This document shows positions 32,682 through 45,249 of a stretch of 64,000 nt of DNA, piece by piece; within the stretch, counting starts at the first letter, position 1, and each line of letters starts with the position of its first letter. A model generated the notes under the pieces. That model did not search any database. It saw only the letters and a program-made list of their open reading frames with translations, and was not told where the DNA came from. Source of the DNA: Takakia lepidozioides (Eukaryota; Streptophyta; Takakiopsida; Takakiales; Takakiaceae); NCBI GenBank assembly GCA_030704615.1, contig CM060731.1, positions 63,034,756-63,098,755 of the forward strand, written 5' to 3'. The position numbers and the translations under genes were made by a program.

Positions 32682-35600
32682 TCAATCACCTTCTTTAAGT
32701 GAATCATTCTCGAGCATAGCCTGCACAGATTTATTTTTGAACAGAATAATGGGTAGAGAGAGGCACCTCAAAAACCCAACCAGCATGCGGAGACTCATGA
32801 CAAGTGTCAAACCAATCCACACAGATGCAAGGCCCCAAATATTAGGGAAAAACAGCAGAAACAGAGCCGAAGGAATTGAAAGCAGAATCTGCAAAAACCA
32901 AACCAATCAACCCCACAGTTGAAAAAGGATTGCACCAATTGGTGCCTAGTTTGAGTACACACAAAATACAGTAGCCAAAGACCAAGAACCCTAAGTAGAC
33001 CATAAATGGTGTTTAATTAGCCTCTCTGCACTAACAGGATCCAACAATTTACTGAACATACATATTGTCAAAAAGAGGTACATCCACGGGTATGCAAAGG
33101 TGGAAAGCCTCCTCACCATTGAGTAAGCTGCATATGCAAAGTCGGAGGCCCCATAATGAAGACCATCAAACACAAATGCTAGTGAGTTGATTGGTTGTGT
33201 AGCCGCTACAAACTGCATAATACCAACCACATTTAGGGGATAGGTTAAAAAGGACACTGAAGCCCAATACAAGACTGGCAAAGTTGAATGTTTCTGGGAA
33301 ACTGGGTGGCTTGAAAATACACTGAAAGAACAGGTTTTCTGAACCATCTCCTTAAGATGCCCCTCAAGCTGTCCAAGGTTCCATAAGCACCCCTCAAAGA
33401 TTTTCGGCGTGTATGGCTGGACACCGTCATGCCTAATGAATCAAGGTAACTGTAATATAAAGACAGGCCAATTAGCGTATTGTACTCATATCAGACCATG
33501 ATGGAGCAGAACCATACCGGAATAAGGAGTGCCATGACGTGCAACACACCAGCCTCCCTAGAAAACACTTGAGAAAAGGTAGGCATGCCCACTCCCAGGA
33601 CCAGAGCCATGAGCAACCCAAACCCTAACCCTATCTGCACGTCAAAAGTACACATAGACTCCAAAGTAAGGCAAAGCAAACACAATCTCAGGAGTCTTAG
33701 ATATCAGATATGCCTAAAGCAAATCATCCTCTCTGACCTATTATGCACTACTCTCGGGATTTTAACTCAGTGTCACAATAGGCATAAGCCTTCATTACCC
33801 ACCCTTTACGTTACCAGATTCACATAGGAGTGCCAAACTAACATCTGCTCCCCAGAAATGGACAGCAGTCAACATTGGATATGAATGTTCAATTTATTGG
33901 TGCACGCAAGGTGGATACTGGACCTGTAAAACCCGAAAGGCAGCCTCTTTCACCCGTCTGTAGTCCTTTCTAGCGAAGGCACTCGCAATGATTGCCTGAT
34001 GAAGTCACCCAAACCGTGGAAAGTTTAGCAAAAATACAAACAACATGAAGCAGGATAGTGAGGTTCACTTTAGACTTAGACCTATATGCAAAGTCTTAAA
34101 GGGGGTTATCTTCCCAGCCCACTCTTACATGTCAATCTTTCATAGAAGCGTCGCCACTTCAACTAGATCTGGAAGTAAAGTCATATCATCAGATGAAGTA
34201 ACCACATCATCTGCAGGTCAAACACACCTGCCCAGCAAGAGCCAGGGAGTCTGAAAGCAGAGATGACGCCAGCCAGATCTGCATACAGATTTGATGAGCA
34301 GCCATGGGTATGCTTCCTTGCCTTGCAGCCATGGATGTTGCCAACGTCATGACCATAAGAATGGCAATTGTTCGCCCCAACAGATACCCACCTGTCATTC
34401 AAAATGGAACTATAACCAAGAATCTTTAGGACGTCACTACAGAAAGAAAAGAAAAAAGAAAGAAAACAAGACTTATCATGTTTGACGCAGAGTCTTTTCC
34501 ACCCCCTCAGTCCCATGCATTCGCTGACAAATCATCCAGGAATATACAAAACTAGAGAAAACAGCATTCCATACCAGATTTCAAAAATCGGTCGAACCGC
34601 ATATCACTCAGCCGAGGTGGTAGAAGTACAACTCGCCTGCTTAGATTCCATAGAAGAAAGCCAGCAGCAGCATACCTGCAAAAAATGAAGCTCCGCTCAA
34701 ACATGTGAAAACAAGATTGGAAAACCCTGCTCATCTAACCCATGATGACAGATCTACAAGATCGAGGACATCCACCTGCTAAGCATGATAATTGTCGACT
34801 TACTGTGCAGCCACAGTTGCAACAGCAGCCCCGCTGACGCCAAACTTCAGTGTGAAGATTAGAATTGGATCCAAAACAATGTTGACTAGGTTCCCCGCCA
34901 CTGCCATTGCCACGAGCATACGATGTTCATACTAGTGCCAAAAGATGCCAGTTTTTACTTCAAGAACCCAATCCAACCACATAATATTCTCATTCTGTTC
35001 CACTTCGAAGTAGATGGGAAAAGACATGGGAAAGGTTTAACTTGCTTACAACTGGCGTACAACGGAGTCTTGGTGTCCTTGAACCCCCTAAATATTCCCT
35101 GGGTGGCAAGTGCTACCACCACAGCTGGGGCACCAACAGCGCGCAATGTCAGATATTGGATAGCTGGCATGCGCATTGATGATGTCTGCTCTCCACCCCA
35201 AACCATGTCAACACCCATAGGCCAGAAACTACATGACAGAAACTTGTTTCTTGACTGAAATGGGCAACCCCTCCAATAATGAAAAGCTCGCCTAGCACCA
35301 TGGATTAGTGGATGTGATAAAGTTGGCTCTTGCAATAAAGACCAATTCAATGGAGTCATCTATGTAAATGGATGTGGTCTATCAAGCAGAATTTGGTTTA
35401 AGATGGATTGCTATCTGCTTTAGGTCTTCCCGTGCAGGTGTAGATTACGCACATGATAGCCTAAAGGAACTGGATGTAGCTGGTAGCCCATCATAAACAT
35501 CATTAAAAGAAAAACATTGACAATTTCCGCAATATTAAGAAGCCATACGCTTCAACTTCAAGAGCCTCTACACTGTTCAGCAGCAAGTTAGGGTCCCTTT

Positions 35601-37542
35601 CTTGCAGATGACCATTCCTGGTAGTTTCTGATATTATGGTCTGAAAACTGGTAACTTCCTCTTCGTTAACATTCTAGAACAAGAACACAATTAAGATACC
35701 TCTTACCGCATCTACGCCCATGATAGTCAACACAGGCTCTCCTAAAAAAGCCAACACACATGCTTCCCCCACCCCAAGCAAAGTTCCAAGGACTAGGGCC
35801 GATGATGCTGATGGAATAAGTAGCTTTTCTGGTTTTCTTCTCTGTGCTCCTAAGCTTTGAGGTTCCTCTTCCTTCATATCAGCACCTGGGATATTTACGA
35901 ACCCATGATCCCCATAGTTATGACTTAGCTGTGCACACACTGTTCACCAGACATTAAGATACACACAGACAGCCAAAAATCATCACCTATACTAGGGTAC
36001 CCGAAGTCATCGTACAAAACTCTGACATGACAGTCCAAATACCAACAGAAAGGCTTAGAAGGCACACAGAGCAAAGAGGCAAGTATGGCATCTTACGCCA
36101 TTTGTGAAGACGCACAACAAAGAGGCAAATATGAAAACTCAAGCAATCTGTGTTGCACATTCTGACAAGCTTACCTTCCAGTGAAAGCAATGAAGCAGAA
36201 GTGGGTGAGGTGGGCTCCAAGGGTATGCCATCAACAACATCTTTCTCAGAAGCATCTTCAGCCACAAACGATGTTGTTATATTCAGGAGAGGAAGGTTGA
36301 ACATCTTGGACACCAGATTAAATATCGCGATAGAGACACCCACCGCTGCCTGCTGCACTGGACCTTTAAACAGTACAACTCACAAGTTCAGTCTCTAAAT
36401 CCAACAGCACTTGAATCCCCTTGCTAATGACTAGTAATAATAGGAGTTTAGATGACTCTCTAAGACACCATGCAAGTTTCCACTAAACAGACACATCTCC
36501 TGGTGAGGTTGTCCATGTGTCATAGGGACATCTACAGGTACCCTTCAATTGCAGGAAAAACTGAAGCCTGCGCAGTGAAACCATAGAGGTCCAAGGCTCA
36601 GGAAGAGCACCATACAAGGTAAGACAATTGCCCTCCCACTCAGAAGTATGAAACACAAACCCATACACCTACTATGCCCAAAAGCTGTATGCGCTCCCAA
36701 CTACCCTAAGGAGTAGCAGGACAACATCCAGCAGTCAGATGGCGAAGTCGCAGTGGTAGAGAGCAACTTTCATCAGGGCTTCCTCTCTCCTCTACATGGA
36801 AATCCAGCAAGCACAAAAATGCTCTGCTTTCTGAACTTGAAAAGGCTGGAGTACCTATGCGCCCAATGAAAGCAGTGTCCACCAAAGAGGCAAGGGGGTC
36901 CGCTGCCAGGGCTAACATCGCTGGCAGTGCAATTACTGCAATCTCCACACCAAGTTCATCTGCCCTGAATGCATGTCTGAAAGAAAACATAGTGAATATG
37001 TAGCACATATGTCAAGGAGAATCCATCATTACATCCGTGAAAGATAATCTATCTGTTACACTGGTAACATTTTTTCTTTGCAGCAACAGTGTGGCCTATG
37101 TCAGCTGTCCCCAAAGACTTGACACCCACTGGCAGTCTGTGATAACCCATCCGGCAATGCAATACAGCAAACTAGACACGAAAACTAAATGCCCAGCACT
37201 TAAATCACTAAAACCCTAGTATTAAGGGGAACCGACCGAAAGTACCTGGCATTTTCAAACAAACCTCGCAAAGGCTTCCCTCCTTTATTGACCATAAGTA
37301 ATCTCTCAGTTTCACTTCCAGAAGTCGAGCGTGAACCCATGCGTGATACAACTTGATCCTCCTTGCTTTTCACGAGTCTAAACAGTACAGGACGCTTCAG
37401 AATATTCTAATTTCTTCAAAGACTGCCATCACTTCTGATACCACTAAGGTCCCGAAGTGGATGAGAACAGCCACACCCCCCTCTCGTCACATTCAACCAG
37501 ACTGCAGAGGATAGTTTGAGACCAAGTCCATACAGCCTTCAT
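32682..37542 (-). CDS. MATE family transporter (DTX/FRD3-like), 13 exons, 561 residues
   Basis: Exons on the minus strand: 37542-37498, 37406-37246, 36976-36855, 36363-36175, 35885-35707, 35185-35050, 34900-34804, 34675-34575, 34391-34228, 33995-33924, 33634-33518, 33212-33117, 32888-32682 (TGA). All borders are GT-AG, every phase matches, and the sum is 1686 nt with no stop. The N-terminal ~75 residues are basic and non-membrane, so they may be a plastid transit peptide. The MATE fold starts at LGVEIAVIALPAMLALAADP, with LVDTAFIGRIG, VGVSIAIFNLVSKMF, FRGFKDTKTPLYA, LVNIVLDPILIF, AAHQICMQIWLASSLLSD and TQPINSLAFVFDGLHYG. This is the DTX42-47 clade, whose members export citrate or act in the plastid envelope. 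The substrate cannot be told. The first exon is the least certain. It is one of two clearly intact genes in the window. Confidence 0.9.
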
Positions 37543-37599
37543 GTTGACCTAGAAAAGGTATCTTAAAAAATTCATCTCATAATTGTTTTATTTATAACA

Positions 37600-39400
37600 A
37601 ATCTGTTTTTTCAGATTATCTCGGCTGGTATTTGGTTCTATGCGTCCTCTTGGCACCCTGGCTCTGCTCACATCAACGAGGTTAAGCGCCAGCTTAGGAA
37701 TTTTGTATGGGGAGCAGAAAATTCCTTGGAGGCAGATCTGCCTCCCAAAGAAGAAAGGGGGATTGGGAATCCTCGATCCAGAAACACAAATCACCGCGCT
37801 TCTTGGGAAATGGATCCCCAGGTTGCTGGGACCAGAGGGTGGCTGGTGGAAAAGCCTGATCAATGAAAGTATTTTTAATGCTTCGCCACTCAAAAATGCA
37901 GCATGGAACCCTCACTGCGGTGGATCACACAGGGTTTCAAACACAAAACAGTGGGCTCGTCACTCTGGTCAAACATCTGGCAAGGGGGCAAGTTACGCCA
38001 GTTCCTTACCAAGTCTCAACCCTCCATCCTTAGATAGCACATATTCCTTAATTCCAGCAGGCCCAACATTTTCCAGAGGAACAATGCTACTAGATGGTCG
38101 ACATGGGACCAAAGAGGCAATAATCAGATCAACAACATCTGGGTAAATAATGGAATCAGATCCCTGGATTCTATTTCTGCAGCAGTGGGTAAAACCAGGG
38201 CAGCTCGCGGGTACAATGAGCTTCTCCAATCCCTAGACCCTCAATGGTTAGCAAACACTCCAAATGGGACCTCCTCCTCCAGCTGACAATCAATGGGCAC
38301 TTGTTCTGCTGAGGGGCATCCTCACTGTTTTGTTCGTCGCAGACTGTTCCCCCCAGAGTTATATACCGCTTACCCTTTCAGTATAGACACCACAACCCTC
38401 GCTCTCTCTTTGCTCTCTCATCGGCCAATCAATATCCAGCCCACCCCCCTGACCCCGATCAGGGTTTGGCAATGGTCCTCCAAGGATAAAGGCTTCAACC
38501 CACTCCCTCCCCTCACCTCTCCTCTCTCACTTTGGCTCGCATCAAATACCTTTGTCTGGATACTGGGCAGACCCTTGGCAGAGCTGGAAATCGATCCTAT
38601 GGAGTGGTCCTGGCAGTTCTCCAGATCACAAGACCCTTTCTTCACCTACACAACAAAAAAAGCCTATAAAGATCTTTCCAACCCTCAACCTATAAAAGCG
38701 AAATGGGAGGCTAGGTGGGACCTGCAGGGGTTTCACGATGAGAATTGGGATGCCATCTGGAGCTCCGTCTGGCTCAAATCTCGCTCTGCGAAGATTTCCG
38801 CATTCCTCTGGCGGGTTGTGGACAGAGTTATCAAGGTTGGAGAGTGGTTGCAATTCCAAACGGCCATTCTTTGTACTTGCTGTTCGTCGGGGATCATTGA
38901 GTCAATAGAACACTGCCTAATCACATGTCATGGACCAGCACAGGTGTGGCCCTAAAGTTAAGGCCTTCAATCTTAACTGGAACAGCAGATCGCTCTCCAC
39001 ATCAGACCTGCCACTAAACTATGGTAGACATACCAGGGCCAGATCTCTCTGTTGTCCAGTATTTGAGACACTCAGAGGCTCAACGTTGTGGCATCTTTGG
39101 AAAGTGAGGTGCAAAAAAAATTCTCTGAAAATTCAGTGACAGTCAGCTCTCTCCTCACCAATTATAATCTTGGTGTTGAATCAAGAAAAATGTGGGCCAA
39201 AACGTGTGCAGACATCCAGCGGCATCCGGAGAAAAATGGGTCATCTGTCAATCCTCCTCGCTCCACCACTGCAATTGGAATCCTCCCTCCCCCATCTCAA
39301 GCATCTCAAGCCTTCCACAGTTGCCTGGAGACTTCACTACAGATACAGTCTGCCCCGAATAAATGTTACCTCTATAAACCTTAAACTACCATAAATGTTA
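37600..39400 (+). pseudogene. 5'-truncated LINE: end of reverse transcriptase and zf-RVT domain
   Basis: The plus strand opens inside the C-terminal part of a plant LINE ORF2 (SSWHPGSAHINEVKRQLRNF). After a frameshift at ~37722 it continues IPWRQICLPKKKGGLGILDPE and ALLGKWIPRLLGPEGGWWK. The frame 38293-38955 ends in the zinc-binding region FLWRVVDRVIKVGEWLQF, CTCC and ESIEHCLITCHGPAQVW. A later frame gives the conserved LRGSTLWHLWKVRCK (39070-39115) and a tail to ~39384. It lies about 60 bp upstream of the MATE start, in the opposite direction. The 5' truncation is typical of LINE insertion. Confidence 0.8.
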
Positions 39401-39445
39401 AGAAAATTTTACTCCCCTACTTGTGCACACTAGCAAATGTTAAGT

Positions 39446-39890
39446 GTTACTAGGGTAGCCTGTGCCATTGGCCCAAGTGTCCGATGTCATCCAATCCCTT
39501 ATGTATCCAAGTAGAATATAGACTTATAGAATTTCCAGCAACCAAAAGTAGGGTAGCTTCAATTTATTGTTTTCCATGAATTTATTTAGTAATCCAATCA
39601 TTGTCCCAAGAAAGCCCAATTTGCTATTTGTTTTTAGTAGTAATACATCAAATCATTAATGATATATCTCGCATCGAGGCTCCAACCATTGTCCCAAGAG
39701 AGCCCACTTTCCCGAATTTCCAGCGACCCAAAGTACTTGAAATTCCACATTTCACACGGTAAGTCAACAAATCATGAGACCAAGTCGGTGCACCCTCTTC
39801 ATCCATGGCTTTCTAATAGCACCAAGCACTCAGGGTGGGCCCCGCAGTTTGGGACATCTCAACTCTACAAAACAAAACAAACCAAACATC
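39446..39890 (-). repeat. Dispersed repeat, copy B (inverted relative to copy A)
   Basis: This is the reverse-complement partner of 3190-3617. It follows the LINE remnant by about 50 bp. Differences from copy A are scattered substitutions and small indels, for example an extra CATCGAGGCTCC-type block near 39672. No coding content is recognised. Confidence 0.75.
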
Positions 39891-40214
39891 TCGATTCATA
39901 TATTGATTTGTTAACTTTTTCCCCTCAATAAGTTATCAATAAATTATCCAGGCCCCACCCCTATTCCTTTTTTTTATTTTTTAAACAACAGCTAAATCGG
40001 AGAGACGATTCAGAGATGAAATAGTAGCTAGAGGTTGTTTTCATGGAGATTAGAGCAGCAGGTGGTTGTACAAGATTTGAGTAGTACTATCCCGGGTTTG
40101 GATAAGAAACACTTTGAAAGAAGATCTTTATGAGAAGATCAATCCTCTTGATCATATAAAACACAATGTGTGCAATATTTCTCTCTTCAAACGAATGTGA
40201 AAGGTTATTGTGAT

Positions 40215-40690
40215 TCATGCTTGCAGTCTCTACTTACTGCCAATGTGAAGCAGAAGACCAAAAATTAAAAATTAAGCTGAAAGATAAGCTGACATGCTAT
40301 AAATGACACAGATATTTTGGACCGTACTAAATTGTCAATTCACTCAAGTGGAGTGAGGAAGGGTGTTGCGGGTTCATGCTTGCACCCCCTACTTGCTGTC
40401 AGAACAAAAAATAAAAAATTCTGAGTTGCAACATTAGCTTCATGCCCTAAATGGTCCATTGGTACTCACATAGGTGTTTTAGACCCTATCTAATTCTACA
40501 CTCAAATGCAGTGAGGGAGGGTGTTATAGGTTCATGCTTGCACTCCCTCCACCTTCTGGTGTGAATCAAAATAATAAACATACATGTTTTGGACCCCATG
40601 TAATTGTACATACATTCAAATGTAATGAGAGAGGGTGCCATGGGTTTGTGGTTGCACCGTATTTTATCTACTTCCAATGTCAATTTTTAA
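40215..40690. repeat. Tandem repeat of ~157 bp units
   Basis: Units begin with GGTTCATGCTTGCA-type words at about 40217, 40371, 40528 and (more diverged) 40645. Each is followed by CYCYACTTNCTG, an A-rich block, a TTTTGGACCCTATCTAATTGTAC-type block and a GCAGTGAGGGAGGGTGTT-type end. Spacing is about 157, 157 and 118 bp. Around it (39891-41250) I see no gene. Confidence 0.7.
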
Positions 40691-41529
40691 AAAGTAAGAA
40701 AATAAAGTTGAAACACAACTCAAAATGTCTTATGTTGCCATTCAGAATTCAATTAATGGTTTGGAGCATATCTCACTCCATATTAACCTCTGGAGTGTCT
40801 TGCACTCATAGATGTAGGCATGGTCTTTTTTGTAGTGAAAAGAGATGAATCTACTCTATCACTTTATTTAAGCTTGTGAAGGTGCTTAGGGTTAAGATCG
40901 TGCGATTTGCACATTTAGGATTAGTCTCTCGGTGCTACTAGTTGAAATGACTTAGTAATCAGGTTAAGACACTGGTGAGTTCAAGGTTTTTTAAGTGATG
41001 AGTTGATATCTAATAAGGTGGGGATGCGTGTACATGCGGCTTCTAGTCTATGTTTTGAATTGTAGAGTATGGTTTTAGCGATTAGTTTTTGAATTGCATG
41101 GTTCTTTATCTACTCAATTGGTAGGAGGTTTGTGTGGGAATGTTTGCTTGCGAAGTCTTAATGTGGGATAATTGATTGTATTTGAACTCTATGATGTAGA
41201 AGTAGCGTGTATCATGTCGACATGCACACATCACTGTAGGAGGTTTGTGTGGTGTATGTTTCTGCTCTTGATAGTTCCCTTGAAGACTTCCAGCGTGGGA
41301 ATCTGATTTCGCTGTTTTTGTATCTGTTGTGGTGTAGTGAGTCGTGCTTAGATTCATCAACGCAGAATTGTAGGACTCATAGTCATTCTGGTTACATGGT
41401 TACAATTGACTACTGTAGCGAGAGAGCAGGAGTCTCTTTGATGCATAGTACAAGGACTGTCCGTCTTTGCAATACACAGCCACATGAGTGCCGACGGAGC
41501 AATTGATTTTCGATTTCCAAGGTGTTCCA

Positions 41530-42950
41530 GAGACAAAGACTTAGAGTTTTGGCGACTCTCCCAAAATGTTGACTTACGAGCATCTCGCGGAAGGATTTGG
41601 CTTGGATGATGTCATCTTCAAGATGCAAAGATCTCCATTGGGGATTTTAGAGCTCTCTCATGCCAAGAACAGTTAGGATACTGTCATTTGTATGAAGAAA
41701 CCAGGACATGGGTCAAAGGACATCAAAGCATGGGCAAAAATTTTAAATCTTTTTTTTCTAGTAAGCTCTCTAATTCATCGTTTTTCTAGGTTGCAAGGTT
41801 GTTTGTTAGGAGAAGGTTGCTTGTTTAGGGCTGTTTAGGTTGGTTGTTTATGTGACGTGTTCATGCTTGGTAACCTAGTTATGTTTCTGATGGATTGAGT
41901 TGGCTCAATTGAAGGATGATGTGAAGAAGACTCTAGTTTCTAAAGTTCAGGAAGAGAAACTCTCGGATCAAATTTTTTTTTCCCATGATTGGAATCTGTT
42001 TTTCTACTCTCATTTCATTCGGTTGTCTTAGGATCATATGCTTTTATATATGTGGTTGTGACTTATATCTTGGTTAGAAACTCATATGTGTACATTGACA
42101 AATTGTATGTGTACGTTGAGATTGTGTAAGCTGAGGAAGGTGAGAGTACTACGAACGAGATACTTATAAACATTTTCAACCGAAAATACTTGTTGCAAGA
42201 GATGTTTTGGAGAGCATGCAGTTTCGATTGACATTCTTATTACACAGTAAGGAGAAGTCCGAGCAGGTGACAGTTAATTGGCCCCCATTTGACCATGGTC
42301 TTCGACAGGTATCATACTCCAACTTAATTTGGCATCACTTTCGTAAAGAAAAAGAGAAGAGTTAGAGAGAGGATGTGTATGAAAAGGATTGGGTTAAGTT
42401 TTGCTTGTGGTATTCAGAGGCAGGGTACATTCATGATCTATAGTTGAAGGGTTTTACATTGGGTGGAGTTGATGAAAACATGTTGGCGTTGGATATTCGG
42501 AAGGAGATGGTGCAATACGTGACTGTCTTGAAGCAAGACAGAAATGTATCCACAACTCACATCTTCTAAACAGCTATTCAGCAAAGGACAAGTGACGACA
42601 ATGGTGAGAGACCACGACCTAAGGTGCGGACATTATTGGATTCGGCAATGTTTGACTTGTCTGCTGGTATGAAAGGAAACCTACTTCGGATGATACAAGA
42701 CCTAACAGTTAAACCTCCAGAAGTATTCTAGGATTTGAAACTTTGTTTCAAAATGCAATTGTATTTTTTGAAACATGTCCTAAAAAACCATCTAGCTCAG
42801 GATCAGGAAATGTCTGATGTTGTGTCTCAGCATAATCCTTCAAATAATCATCTGTAACAAACATGGGGTGAATTTGGCTCTCAGTCGTCGCCATGGCCTA
42901 ACCCTGCTCCTCCCCCAGAGTTTCGAAGAGGCAAATGAGTGGTGAATCAA
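41530..42950 (+). pseudogene. Decayed coding stretch of unknown family
   Basis: Several plus-strand blocks read like protein and are split by stops and frame changes: MLTYEHLAEGFGLDDVIFKM (41567 on), LAQLKDDVKKTLVSKVQEEK (41905 on), DWVKFCLWYSEAGYIHDL then LKGFTLGGVDENMLALDIRK (42390-42510), and VRTLLDSAMFDLSAGMKGNL then KMQLYFLKHVLKN (42625-42800). A Pro-rich end (WPNPAPPPEFRRGK) is at 42890-42940. Acidic/hydrophobic balance and codon use look coding. I do not recognise the family. It could be a transposon protein or a dead host gene. Confidence 0.35.
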
Positions 42951-44108
42951 CTGAAGTAAAGTAAGTTACTTCTTACTGTTTTGTACTTCTTCACTTCAAT
43001 TGATTATGATGAATGAGACCTAATAGGCATGTGTCTCTATTTCATTATTCGTTTCTTTTCCCCACAACTTGGCACTTGCAAGACGTACGAATGCCTATTT
43101 GGTCAAGTTATTTGTTAACTGTTGTTCTTGTATGTGGCAGTTCCAGAGTCAAGAGGACATTGAAGTGAGGAGAAAGTTCATTTTGTCTTCTCCAGACTTG
43201 TAGCAAATAGTTTGTTACAAACTCTGTGCCTTTAGTCAGCCTTAACGAAATCCACACTTTGGTAGGCAGCGATTGTCAGTGCACTGATTGTCTCTGCATC
43301 TGTCTGCCTCTAGAATCATCTCTTGCTGTTTGTTCATTCATTGGCTGTCTCCAAACTTAGCTCATATAACTATTGTTGAGCTCTTTGTGGTTGTACGTTC
43401 CTTGTGAGTTCAGTGTTGTTCGGGGTTTGGGAGGCGTGGAGTTCGTTTGTGGTTGTCTGTTGAGGAGAGGGGGAGGTTCTGGTTCGGGTGAGCTATTTGC
43501 TAAATGACTCCAGTACCGTAGAGACCTCACCACACTCTATCTCAAACACTAGAGCTATGGCGGCGAGAGATTCGTCACCTCACTTGGTACATGAAACCTC
43601 CAATAACAATAAAATACAAATATAAATGGATAAAGTCATAACTAGCTAGAAATAACTATTTCTAACTAACCATGACTAAAACCATGACAGATGTCATGAA
43701 ACTTCACAACGATGTTGACTCTTGTAGCACCAAAAACAATGACAATTACGAGTGGACGTTTCGAGAGATATCCATTATCAGTGAGATTTCCTCATAAACT
43801 GAGATGAATTTTTTCTACATATTTGGTTTTGTCTTCTTTCTTACTTGAATTGTACACACAAAATTTTAATCTATAATACGTTGATGTTTCCACTAATGCA
43901 GCGTGAATTTGGATTTTCAGCATGCATAATAGATTTCATATTTATGAAGAAATTCAATATGAGAGACTAAGTCAATATAGACAGAAAGAATTCTGATTCG
44001 TATAGATACACATGTCTACATTTTCGTGAACTCATGGACATGTATTAGTTTTCATTTCAATATATAAATGTTATTGTTTGCAGATAACTCAATTTCATAT
44101 GCAATATT
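42951..44108. other. No gene recognised
   Basis: Mixed sequence with only short frames. The last ~400 bp are AT-rich and form the target region of the chromovirus insertion at 44109. Confidence 0.4.
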
Positions 44109-44658
44109 TGTCAATGACGAGAACATGACTGAACACAAACAAGATATCAGACTAGAGGTACAAGACTAGACAAGAAGTCAAGGTCGGCATGGCCGAGTGT
44201 GTGGTGGGTAAACATGAATCAAGATGATATTTATAACAATGGACAAGAGTACAAAATACTAGAACTCAACTCGAATACTGGAATGCTGGAAACTGGACTG
44301 GGGTACCAGATACTGGAAGCTGGACTAGAGTACTGGGACTGAGAACAAGAATAGTTTGAACTTGTGTTGGCGAGACCGAAGAGTGTCAAGTCTCGCCTCC
44401 TATATATACTGGTTACTAAGAAGCTTCCCTAAGAAACTTCCCCTATGGAGGTTTCTTGCTGGAGAAGTTTCCTCCAAATGAAGCTTCCTGAGTAGTTTCT
44501 CAAGTTGCTCTTGATAATTTGGTAAACTCTCGGTAGCTTGGTAAGTAATGATAAATCGTGGTAAATCACGGTAAATCATGATAACTTCCGATAATATGGT
44601 AATTTGGTAACTTCTGGTATTTATTCCTGGTAAGTTCCTCTGGGCTATGTCCGTGACA
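44109..44658 (-). repeat. 3' LTR of chromovirus copy 4
   Basis: 550 bp, TGTCAATGACG to GTCCGTGACA, with the CCTATATATACTGG box at ~44399 and the same two clusters of short tandem repeats as the other LTRs. Confidence 0.9.
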
Positions 44659-44735
44659 TCACCCCCTCTTCTAGTGCCGAGTTCCTCGAGGAGCGGTAAA
44701 ATCTTGGGTTTGCTTACAATTGGAGAAAATCCAAA

Positions 44736-45115
44736 ATCCGGCGAATGATACTTACCAAGTATTCGGCTCTTCGTTCTTGACTCAAATAATTTATAGGTCC
44801 CTACAACCATCGATAGTGTCCAATACCTTGAACTTGGGACCACGCAGTGATTTAAACATTCTAATTTTCGAAGCTACCTTCAAACATGATTTCGTTGTCA
44901 TCTGGATCCGAAGCCTCAACCTCCAACAGAATTATCAGACTTCGAGTAGGTTTCACTTGCCGTCGTACAGGGTCCAGACGAGGAAGTGCGCGTCGCATTG
45001 GTGGCCCATCGTCTCAAGAGCGTCGGCGTGATGTTGAAGGTCGTGAGAGTCGGAACGGCTGATTTGGTAGCTGGGTAAGCGACAACTCCAATGTATTTGG
45101 TTCCTCTGACTCCAT
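44736..45115 (-). pseudogene. Additional ORF after the chromodomain, copy 4 (stopped)
   Basis: Equivalent of the open frame at 11961-11566. It starts MESEEPNTLELS at 45115 and shares LTQLPNQPFRLSRPSTSRRRS. It then meets TGA at 45016-45014, where copy 2 has CGA. The remaining part is recognisable in a shifted frame. Confidence 0.6.
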
Positions 45116-45249
45116 ACTGCCAATACAAGATACAAGAGTGCTAGAAGTGCTGGAAGTGTAGCTATATATACTGATGTGTGGTGTTCCTTCTTCCTTAGCG
45201 TGTATGTGGTACATTGAATGTGTAGTCTTCACCTTGAAGCTACTTGACT

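Noticed and set aside
44400..44843. 147-codon minus-strand frame across the 3' LTR
   Set aside because: It runs from the additional ORF region into the LTR in a frame not shared by the other copies.
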